A stretch of DNA of 5,018 bases from CAVIQK01 sp963644945 (GTDB taxonomy: Bacteria; Bacillota; Clostridia; Christensenellales; DTU072): the NCBI GenBank assembly GCA_963644945.1, contig CAVIQK010000026.1, forward strand, positions 1 through 5,018, read 5' to 3'. The notes under the pieces are model-generated. The model was not told the DNA's origin. It made no database searches and saw nothing but the letters and a program-made list of their open reading frames with translations. Made by a program: the position numbers and the translations under genes. Position 1 is the first letter of the stretch. Each line of letters opens with the position of its first letter. Positions 1-5,018 of this stretch are shown here, piece after piece.

Positions 1-36
1 TGTTATCATCAATGTTTTATTGCAAAATAAACTCAT
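1..36 (-). CDS. N-terminus of a probable nucleotide-sugar dehydratase/epimerase (partial)
   Basis: Twelve open codons, MSLFCNKTLMIT, run off the left edge. The ATG (36-34) overlaps the FrhB-like gene's TGA (35-33) as ATGA, with AGGAG 8 nt upstream, a textbook translationally coupled start. The peptide fits the opening of extended short-chain dehydrogenases in polysaccharide loci, especially CapE/FlaA1-like UDP-N-acetylglucosamine 4,6-dehydratases. Those commonly start with a few residues, then K-x-L-L-I-T, then the NAD(P)-binding GGTGSFG. Here KTLMIT ends exactly where the glycine motif should begin, beyond the window. Such an enzyme would make a deoxy-amino sugar precursor, fitting the locus. 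That a gene starts here is well supported; the enzyme identity rests on six to eight residues and is tentative. Confidence 0.6.
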   Translation of the reverse strand, partial: MSLFCNKTLMIT

Positions 37-1250
37 TTATCTGTCTCCTGTTTATTTTTATTTGTCTTATTTTTTATGTTGTGGATTGTACTTTTTATTA
101 TTCTAATTATTTTTCCGCATAGGCGGCGGACAAGGCGGTAGCATTTTCCGATAAGATTGTCGTTGAAGCAAACTTTATAGGCTTTGGTTAGGCCGTATTT
201 TGAGTATAGTTGCCAGAATTTTTCACTATTCTTGGGTTTTTGGACGGAATTTATCAAGGACGGATTGCCTGCCACGATGTCATCATAAGTGACTTCTTGG
301 GTTGTAAGTTGAGGTTTGATTTTTTCGAAAAATTGTTTTCCTTTTTCGGTGTTGAGGATAACTGCCGACACGCCTTTGTCGTCACTGAAATCGGGGAGGA
401 CTTTTTCTATTCCCCAAAAATCGCCAAGTGAAATGTCGCTTAGGACGTGCGAACCTTTACACTTGCACTGATAACATGATTCTCGCAAGTGTATGTTGGA
501 CAAAAATCCTCTCATGTAGGCATCTCGGCTACCTAACTCGCAATATTCGGATCCGTCCGCAAATAATAATAATAATAATACAGATTTTGACCAGCCAAAT
601 CGCTTGTTTCTAAAATATGCATCGGTTATATTGGAGCCTTTTTGTTGCTCAATTTTGGTAGCATAATCTTTCCATATTATAGGGGAAGGTGTGCCATGGC
701 AAATAACGTCAACCGTAAGAAGGCGGTCGTAGTCTTTGCGAAGGTAGGCTTTTAGTCCCGATATTTGGCACGAGGTACCGACGAACAAGACGGGGCGATC
801 GGCTTTCAAATGTTGTTCGACGGACTTATATGTATCGCCTATGACACTTTGTAAATATTTGGAACCGTAAAGACTAGGAAGGTTTGCAAGATTTTCGATA
901 CCAATATGTTTTACCGATTTGAAATCGTCTGTGAATGTGGCACCGAAAATAACACCGTTTTCGGACAGGATCTCCTTTGCAAAGCATCCAAACATGCCCC
1001 CCGAGGAACTAAAATCTCGAATATCGTTGTCAAAATATGCGGCATAGGACTTTTTGTCTTCTTTGCACTCTTGGGGGTTTTGGAACGGGCAAACCTTGTT
1101 GCATAGTCCGCATTGGATGCATTTAGATTCGTCAACGGACGGATAGAGAAAACCTCTGTCGTCGGCGATCATTTCGATACAACTTTTGGGACATACATTG
1201 GCGCAAGCAGAACAGCCCGAACACAATGATTTATTTTCTATCGTTATCAT
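33..1250 (-). CDS. Ferredoxin-type 2[4Fe-4S] protein with FrhB-like (F420 hydrogenase beta) domain
   Basis: A 405-residue predicted iron-sulfur flavoprotein oxidoreductase. Two N-terminal CxxCxxCxxxCP motifs, C10/C13/C16/C20 and C44/C47/C50/C54, would hold two [4Fe-4S] clusters. The FrhB/FdhB beta-subunit domain follows: FSSSGG (80-85), GSKYLQS (130-136), LFVGTSCQISGLK (156-168), CHGTPSP (185-191), FRNKRFGW (214-221), CYQCKCKG (260-267) and SDISLGDFWG (272-281). The residue after GT is usually proline but is serine here. The C-terminal tail (about 366-393) is basic and amphipathic and could sit on the membrane. In methanogens FrhB passes electrons between clusters, FAD and F420; the hydrogenase partners FrhA and FrhG are absent here. 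Stand-alone versions occur in bacterial polysaccharide loci near pyruvyl transferases, with unknown function. The gene overlaps the flippase by 20 nt. A redox step in glycan modification is my inference. The family call is strong; the reaction is unknown. Confidence 0.9.
   Translation of the reverse strand: MITIENKSLCSGCSACANVCPKSCIEMIADDRGFLYPSVDESKCIQCGLCNKVCPFQNPQECKEDKKSYAAYFDNDIRDFSSSGGMFGCFAKEILSENGVIFGATFTDDFKSVKHIGIENLANLPSLYGSKYLQSVIGDTYKSVEQHLKADRPVLFVGTSCQISGLKAYLRKDYDRLLTVDVICHGTPSPIIWKDYATKIEQQKGSNITDAYFRNKRFGWSKSVLLLLLFADGSEYCELGSRDAYMRGFLSNIHLRESCYQCKCKGSHVLSDISLGDFWGIEKVLPDFSDDKGVSAVILNTEKGKQFFEKIKPQLTTQEVTYDDIVAGNPSLINSVQKPKNSEKFWQLYSKYGLTKAYKVCFNDNLIGKCYRLVRRLCGKIIRIIKSTIHNIKNKTNKNKQETDK
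45..49 (-). promoter_or_regulatory. Ribosome binding site of the gene running off the left edge
   Basis: The minus strand reads AGGAG, 8 nt before an ATG at 36. It lies inside the last codons of the FrhB-like gene. It is the best spaced ribosome binding site in the window and is the main reason to accept a new gene start there. Confidence 0.65.
562..580. repeat. Trinucleotide microsatellite (AAT)6 within the FrhB-like gene
   Basis: Six tandem AAT units plus one A on the plus strand read as five consecutive TTA leucine codons on the coding strand (residues about 226-230, in VLLLLLFADG). Unit gain or loss would stay in frame, so slippage would change the length of a beta strand rather than switch the gene off. 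Confidence 0.8.
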
Positions 1251-2781
1251 TTTTCTTGAACACCTTAAATACTTTCAATATCAAGTCTTTCTCGTATTGG
1301 TTTAGACCTAAGAACCACATTGAGATGCAATATATTATCGTATATGCGACAATGAGTCCAAGTAAAACCCATATAGATGAAATTTCTATATAAATCATTG
1401 CCAAAGTCCCTAGAATTATAGGAATCACAATGCCTAGCGACATTCTGGCAATATTTTTCCAAAATGTAATTATATCAATACCCATTTTATGGTAGTAAAT
1501 ATTCATTATAAAACCGTTGGCAACGACCAGCGAAATTGCGGTACCTATCGCACTACCGACGGCTCCGTATTTTTGGCACAAGAAGATTGATAAAATCAAG
1601 TTGGTCAATGCCATTATTAGGTAAACTATCGATCTAAATTTATGTTTGTTTTCCGCTCTTTGAATTTCTATGCCGAGATTTTGTATCAACGGAACGGTTA
1701 TCGGGATAACCAAAAGCAAGGCTACGTAATAAGATTCCTCGTATCCTTCGCCTGCCCAAAAGTATATGAAAGATTGTCCAAAAAACACAAGTCCGCTTGC
1801 TATTAGGGCAAGGATGGCAAATTGTATTCGTCCTACTTTGGTAAATAATTCGGATAATTGCTTATTCCTTTCGTTTTCGTCTATTTCCGTATTGTTGCAT
1901 AGCAAATGGATACGTGGGGTAAAGACATTTGAGATTGATGTGGAAAACATTTGATAATAAGATTCCAAAGAAAATCCGACCGAGTATATTGCGACGGCAA
2001 TCGTTCCTTTGTATCTTGTCAAAAGTATTTTGTCTATATTCAAATTTATTTGATCTACGATAAGATTGATTGCGATAAATGAAGTGTAAATCAACAAACT
2101 TTTAAATAAGCCTTTTTCGAACGAATGGAAAATAAATTTTTGTTTTAATACACAAAGCACATATATAACATAGATAACATCTGTCACTACCGATAAAGAA
2201 ACGGTTACGATGACCATAGCAATCGATTTGTACCCCACAAGCAACAAGGGGAGCGTGACAAGGGGGCTTACTATTGTCTTTATCATCCCGAGAAGTTTTA
2301 GGAAAATAAACCGCTCATGCGCACTTATTATATTAGAAAACACGCTTAGAGGGAACGAAAGAGTCAAATTCACCGTAAGTAAAAGCATCAAAATTTTGGC
2401 TATATCATATTCTTCGGTAGTCAGTCCGTCCTTGAATACGAGTTGTAAATTGCCGGTCAAGAACAGACCGCAAGCAAGGGCTATCGCTCCGATTATTATA
2501 AAAATAATCAAAAACAAACCGTTGAGTTTATAGATAGATTCGTTGTCGTTTTCTTTTTGATATTTTGCATAATATCTTATATAACTACTGTTGAATCCTA
2601 AACTTAAAATAGACAGCATCGAAATTGTGGACGATACCGTATTGTATAACCCGTATTCGCTTTGTCCGAGCAAACGAATCATTATCGGCGTATATGCTAT
2701 GCCGATAATGACACTCAAGAACATTTGAATATAGGACAGTGCTGATCCTATTTTAATTTGTTTTGATTCACTTATTGCCAT
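1231..2781 (-). CDS. Wzx-type polysaccharide repeat-unit flippase (MOP superfamily)
   Basis: A 516-residue integral membrane protein that would move undecaprenyl-linked repeat units from the cytoplasmic to the outer face of the inner membrane, before polymerisation. About 14 hydrophobic helices can be placed, roughly at residues 12-38, 45-65, 86-110, 127-147, 160-183, 187-212, 227-248, 260-280, 320-342, 350-370, 383-402, 407-428, 445-465 and 469-491. The N-terminus carries the family pattern LLGQSEYGLYN (37-47), and a charged loop at about 297-315 separates the two halves. Length is normal to slightly long. The start overlaps the end of the pyruvyl transferase gene; only a weak AGAAG lies 9 nt upstream, so translation probably depends on coupling. 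Its own 3' end overlaps the iron-sulfur gene by 20 nt. It is visibly more AT-rich than its neighbours, as wzx genes commonly are. No Wzy polymerase is in the window. Specificity cannot be predicted. Confidence 0.92.
   Translation of the reverse strand: MAISESKQIKIGSALSYIQMFLSVIIGIAYTPIMIRLLGQSEYGLYNTVSSTISMLSILSLGFNSSYIRYYAKYQKENDNESIYKLNGLFLIIFIIIGAIALACGLFLTGNLQLVFKDGLTTEEYDIAKILMLLLTVNLTLSFPLSVFSNIISAHERFIFLKLLGMIKTIVSPLVTLPLLLVGYKSIAMVIVTVSLSVVTDVIYVIYVLCVLKQKFIFHSFEKGLFKSLLIYTSFIAINLIVDQINLNIDKILLTRYKGTIAVAIYSVGFSLESYYQMFSTSISNVFTPRIHLLCNNTEIDENERNKQLSELFTKVGRIQFAILALIASGLVFFGQSFIYFWAGEGYEESYYVALLLVIPITVPLIQNLGIEIQRAENKHKFRSIVYLIMALTNLILSIFLCQKYGAVGSAIGTAISLVVANGFIMNIYYHKMGIDIITFWKNIARMSLGIVIPIILGTLAMIYIEISSIWVLLGLIVAYTIIYCISMWFLGLNQYEKDLILKVFKVFKKNDNDRK
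1261..1266 (-). promoter_or_regulatory. Ribosome binding site of the FrhB-like gene, inside the flippase gene
   Basis: The minus strand reads AAGGTG, 10 nt before the ATG at 1250. It matches the 3' half of the full Shine-Dalgarno consensus (AGGAGGTG) and lies within the last codons of the flippase gene. Translation can therefore re-initiate just before the upstream ribosome terminates. Confidence 0.45.
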
Positions 2782-3949
2782 TTTTATATTCTTCTGCTTT
2801 TTTCAAACTTTCTGCTAAAAAGTTTATAGATTTTTCTTTCATCGAGTCAAACTTGGGGAAGCCTTTTTCGTAATTGACGGGAGATAGATTTTCGATATAG
2901 TCTAAAGAGATTTTCTCGTCGGTATCGCAAAAGCGGTCACGAGTGTCGAAAAGAGATGTCAATGAATATATCCGGTCGCTCATTTCTTTGAATTCGGCTC
3001 GGTTGAATATAAAGAAGTTCTTTTGATATAAATGAGAGAAAACGGTTGCATGGAAACTGTCCGTAAATACGAATTCCGCATGTTTTATTAGCGATATGAA
3101 ATCCGCAGGATCGGCATCATATATTTTGTAATCGCCAAAATCACTGTCGAGGGAATCGTTCCAAGTCAAAAACGGAAGGGTTACTACTTTTAGATTGCGC
3201 TTGCTTGCAAACTCCATAATTTGGGCGGAGGGCAACGAAAGTTTGCCGAGAAAATAGCAAAAAACATATTTTTCTTTTATTTTCCTTTCGGCACAAATTT
3301 CATCCCATTCTTTGGACGTCAACAACAATGTGGGATCTAGCACCCATTCCACTTGCAAATTCGTAAGGGGGGACAAGGTCGCAACGGCATCTTTTTCTCT
3401 TACGGAAATCGCTTTGTAAGATTTTAGGGAATCTCTAAATTGGTTTTGTTGATCTTTTGTAAGGGATGCACTCGATACACCCGCTGCATAAGACATTTTG
3501 AATTTCTTTTCGGGGACGAACTCCATTCTATATACTTCGTCGTAGAATTTTACATTCCAAACTTGATCGCTTCCGACTATGAAGGTGTCGAAATCGTCAA
3601 CACAAGACGCTATTGTATGCTGGGTGTAAATATCGTTTGTTTTGGGGACATATTTTTCGGCAAACGAACGGAAAGGGGCGGACTTCTTGGAAAGGGAATC
3701 TAAGACATATTGTCTGCTCTTTTTGTTCAAAATGCCGTTGATTTTCGATTTTACATAGCGGAATAGTTTTACAATGTTGAAAACTTTGAGTATGCGTTTT
3801 GCGGTGTGTCTTTCGGGGACTCTTTCGTAACATATTTGGCGAGCATCGATTCCGTCTAAATTGTTTAGGTGTTTTGTCAAGGCATACGCTTGCAAAACTC
3901 CACCGTAATTGATGCTTTTATAAAACATTGTAATTATTCCTACTTTCAT
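2768..3949 (-). CDS. Polysaccharide pyruvyl transferase family protein
   Basis: A 393-residue cytoplasmic protein of the CsaB/WcaK-like family. Known members move pyruvate from phosphoenolpyruvate to a sugar hydroxyl, forming a pyruvate ketal that gives the polysaccharide negative charge. Visible motifs are the N-terminal NYGGVLQAYAL (14-24), FIVGSDQVWN (123-132), SYAAGVSS (152-159), SVRE (181-184), VLDPTLLL (202-209) and TDSFHATVFS (295-304), whose histidine is highly conserved. A basic amphipathic stretch at about 50-80 is often seen in this subgroup. I chose ATG 3949 over TTG 3982 because family members begin MKVGIIT right before the first strand and because AGGAG precedes it. The 3' end overlaps the flippase gene by 14 nt, indicating coupled translation. 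Many family members found beside FrhB-like proteins have no tested activity, so pyruvate as the transferred group is inferred from the family name only. Confidence 0.9.
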   Translation of the reverse strand: MKVGIITMFYKSINYGGVLQAYALTKHLNNLDGIDARQICYERVPERHTAKRILKVFNIVKLFRYVKSKINGILNKKSRQYVLDSLSKKSAPFRSFAEKYVPKTNDIYTQHTIASCVDDFDTFIVGSDQVWNVKFYDEVYRMEFVPEKKFKMSYAAGVSSASLTKDQQNQFRDSLKSYKAISVREKDAVATLSPLTNLQVEWVLDPTLLLTSKEWDEICAERKIKEKYVFCYFLGKLSLPSAQIMEFASKRNLKVVTLPFLTWNDSLDSDFGDYKIYDADPADFISLIKHAEFVFTDSFHATVFSHLYQKNFFIFNRAEFKEMSDRIYSLTSLFDTRDRFCDTDEKISLDYIENLSPVNYEKGFPKFDSMKEKSINFLAESLKKAEEYKNGNK

Positions 3950-3962
3950 ATAATTCGCTTTT

Positions 3963-3967
3963 CTCCT
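3963..3967 (-). promoter_or_regulatory. Ribosome binding site deciding the pyruvyl transferase start
   Basis: The minus strand reads TATAGGAGAAAA, with AGGAG 13 nt before the ATG at 3949. This site lies inside the extra 11 codons that would be added by starting at the in-frame TTG (3982), so it argues for the ATG. The TTG itself has only AGG six nt upstream. Confidence 0.6.
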
Positions 3968-3980
3968 ATACAAATCCGTC

Positions 3981-3999
3981 AAAACTAACCTATAGTTTT
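3981..3999 (-). repeat. Small perfect inverted repeat after the glycosyltransferase gene
   Basis: The minus strand reads AAAACTA, a 5-nt loop TAGGT, then TAGTTTT: two perfect 7-base arms. It overlaps the glycosyltransferase stop codon and fills part of the only intergenic gap. The stem has one G-C pair and no T-run follows, so it is too weak for a standard intrinsic terminator. It might be an mRNA processing or stability element, or chance in AT-rich DNA. Confidence 0.35.
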
Positions 4000-4972
4000 A
4001 TGATTTGATTTTATCTTTTAATTTTTTGACGAGGTAATAGCATCGGGGATTGATTACAAGTAGAATTATAATCAATTTGTTGTTTTTAGATGCTACCAAC
4101 TTGTTGTTTTTGTATTTTTTTATAATCGGTCTGAGTATCGGCTCATATTCTTTTCGGTTTTCCTTGTCGTAACACAAGAGAGAAAAGCCGTCCATTGCCC
4201 AGCACAGTCTATCGAATGCGATGTACTCATCCATATCGGAGCCGTAAATTGGGGACAATTTGGTTTCGATTGTATCTAGCGAAGTCAGTGCATCGAGTCT
4301 TTTTGGGGACATTTTTTTGTGCATAGCGCTATCTTCTCGATAAAAATAGTTGTAAAGCGAGCGGGCGCACAATTTGACGCTATTGGCTTTTAGTAAATAT
4401 TCTTCGACAAACAGTAGATCTTCGTAGATGGCAATATCTTCTCTAAATCGTAGATCTCCTATGAGTGATTTTCTGAACATTTTGTTGCAACTATGGCCTG
4501 CATAAAATCTGCCATGCAAGGCTTCTTTGATTGATTCTTTACGATCGAGTACCATGCCGTCATAAGGGATCGTCCTACAAGAGGTGATTTTGCCGTTTTT
4601 GGCATAGGAATTGAATTGGCAGATCGTCATATCTATATTGGGCTCAAATGCCGAATATAATGTATCGACAAAATCTTTTTCGACGGTGTCGTCAGAATCG
4701 ACAAAGGTTATAAATTCGCCGAGGGCTAGTTCTAGACCGATATTCCTTGCCGAAGAAACTCCTTTGTTGGGGGAGTGGATGACTTTTATCCTTGCATCGC
4801 TACTAGCGAATTGATCACACATTGCGCCACTGTCGTCGGTAGAGCCGTCGTCAATCAAAATAATTTCGATATTGGAGTAGGTCTGCTCTTGTATCGATTG
4901 CACACATTGGGCTAAATATTGGCGGGCATTATATACGGGGACGATAATGCTTATTAGGGGGGATATTTTCAT
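3998..4972 (-). CDS. Family 2 (GT-A fold) glycosyltransferase
   Basis: A 324-residue inverting sugar transferase, predicted to act on the cytoplasmic face of the membrane. It would transfer a sugar from a nucleotide-sugar donor to a growing lipid-linked polysaccharide unit. The N-terminal domain is classic GT2: SIIVPVYN (8-15), the donor-binding LIDDGSTDDSG (39-49), NKGVSSARNIGL (69-80) and the metal-binding FVDSDD (90-95). CNKMFRK (162-168) and the ED pair in YEDLLF (183-188), the usual place of the catalytic acid/base region, follow. The C-terminus has a hydrophobic patch (LIIILLVIN, about 300-308) followed by a lysine-rich end, which suggests peripheral membrane attachment. The ATG at 4972 is supported by AGGAG and by the family's usual start a few residues before the first beta strand. 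It is the first complete gene of the minus-strand run, 48 nt before the pyruvyl transferase gene. The sugar donor and linkage cannot be read from sequence. Confidence 0.93.
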   Translation of the reverse strand: MKISPLISIIVPVYNARQYLAQCVQSIQEQTYSNIEIILIDDGSTDDSGAMCDQFASSDARIKVIHSPNKGVSSARNIGLELALGEFITFVDSDDTVEKDFVDTLYSAFEPNIDMTICQFNSYAKNGKITSCRTIPYDGMVLDRKESIKEALHGRFYAGHSCNKMFRKSLIGDLRFREDIAIYEDLLFVEEYLLKANSVKLCARSLYNYFYREDSAMHKKMSPKRLDALTSLDTIETKLSPIYGSDMDEYIAFDRLCWAMDGFSLLCYDKENRKEYEPILRPIIKKYKNNKLVASKNNKLIIILLVINPRCYYLVKKLKDKIKS

Positions 4973-4983
4973 GATTGGGAATG

Positions 4984-4988
4984 CTCCT
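4984..4988 (-). promoter_or_regulatory. Ribosome binding site of the glycosyltransferase gene
   Basis: Read on the minus strand this is AGGAG, 11 nt before the ATG at 4972. The spacing is longer than the usual 5-9 nt, but similar long spacings precede two other genes here, so it looks normal for this genome. No promoter hexamers are recognisable in the 46 nt upstream of the gene that are visible. Confidence 0.6.
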
Positions 4989-5018
4989 AGTTTTCTTTAT
5001 AAAGTTGGAGATATTCTT
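4987..5018 (-). CDS. Possible 3' end of an upstream gene (partial)
   Basis: One minus-strand frame entering from the right edge reads EYLQLYKEN and then stops at TAG (4989-4987). The stop is the first part of the AGGAG ribosome binding site of the next gene, an arrangement common inside operons, and it lies 14 nt before that gene's ATG. Nine residues cannot identify a protein, and another frame is also open until TAA at 4999-4997. This is therefore only a suggestion that the operon continues upstream. Confidence 0.3.
   Translation of the reverse strand, partial: EYLQLYKEN

Noticed and set aside
210..613. Two short plus-strand open frames opposite the FrhB-like gene
   Set aside because: Both are antisense shadows; one peptide ends in isoleucine runs produced by the AAT repeat. 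There is no sign of independent expression.
2210..2533. A 107-codon open frame on the plus strand inside the flippase gene
   Set aside because: It is wholly antisense to a well-supported membrane protein gene, shows no ribosome binding site or family motif, and its composition follows from the opposite strand.
3597..3833. A 78-codon minus-strand open frame overlapping the pyruvyl transferase gene in another frame
   Set aside because: It lies in an alternative frame of a gene with clear family motifs, its histidine- and lysine-rich peptide matches nothing recognisable, and it has no ribosome binding site.
3960..3982. TTGACG followed by TATAGG on the minus strand, resembling promoter hexamers
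   Set aside because: The spacing between the two elements is far too short for a sigma-70 promoter, and the sequence is explained by the intergenic ribosome binding region.
4112..4319. Two runs of seven T (lysine codons on the coding strand) in the glycosyltransferase gene as possible phase-variation tracts
   Set aside because: Seven-base tracts are ordinary in DNA this AT-rich, and the gene is intact; nothing else supports slippage.
1..5018. Frameshifted genes, insertion sequences, tRNA genes, CRISPR arrays or strong terminators
   Set aside because: All four main genes are full length with motifs in order, gaps are at most 48 nt, and no repeat arrays, transposase motifs, cloverleaf-like segments or GC-rich hairpins with T-runs were seen.

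Overview
The window holds a single-direction stretch of a cell-surface polysaccharide (capsule, exopolysaccharide or O-antigen type) biosynthesis locus. Everything is read on the minus strand, so gene order in transcription runs from right to left. There are four complete genes, and almost certainly the first 12 codons of a fifth at the left edge. A few codons of an upstream gene may lie at the right edge. Coding density is close to 100%, and the only real gap (48 nt) lies between the first two complete genes. No promoter, strong terminator, RNA gene, mobile element or CRISPR array is visible, so the window looks like the interior of one long operon.

Layout in transcription order: (1) a family 2 glycosyltransferase, 4972-3998; (2) a polysaccharide pyruvyl transferase family protein, best started at 3949 rather than at the in-frame TTG at 3982, ending at 2768; (3) a Wzx-type flippase with about 14 membrane segments, 2781-1231; (4) a protein with two N-terminal [4Fe-4S] ferredoxin motifs fused to an FrhB-like (coenzyme F420 hydrogenase/dehydrogenase beta subunit) domain, 1250-33; (5) a start codon at 36 overlapping the previous stop as ATGA, preceded by AGGAG. 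The peptide it begins fits the N-terminus of a nucleotide-sugar dehydratase/epimerase of the short-chain dehydrogenase type. Genes 2/3, 3/4 and 4/5 overlap by 14, 20 and 4 nt, which suggests translational coupling.

As a pathway, the glycosyltransferase would add a sugar to a lipid-linked repeat unit on the inner face of the membrane. The pyruvyl transferase homologue would decorate it, and the flippase would move the finished unit across the membrane. The FrhB-like iron-sulfur protein has no obvious place in the textbook Wzx/Wzy scheme. Proteins of this type do recur in polysaccharide loci beside pyruvyl transferases, so a redox step on the glycan or its modifying group is the natural guess, but it is unproven. 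It is the most interesting part of the window.

Organism: the sequence is AT-rich (about 40% GC by eye, lower in the flippase gene). It uses clear AGGAG-type ribosome binding sites, somewhat far (8-13 nt) from the start codons. This fits an anaerobic Firmicutes-like gut bacterium better than a Bacteroidetes, which seldom use Shine-Dalgarno sites, but the window carries no decisive taxonomic marker.
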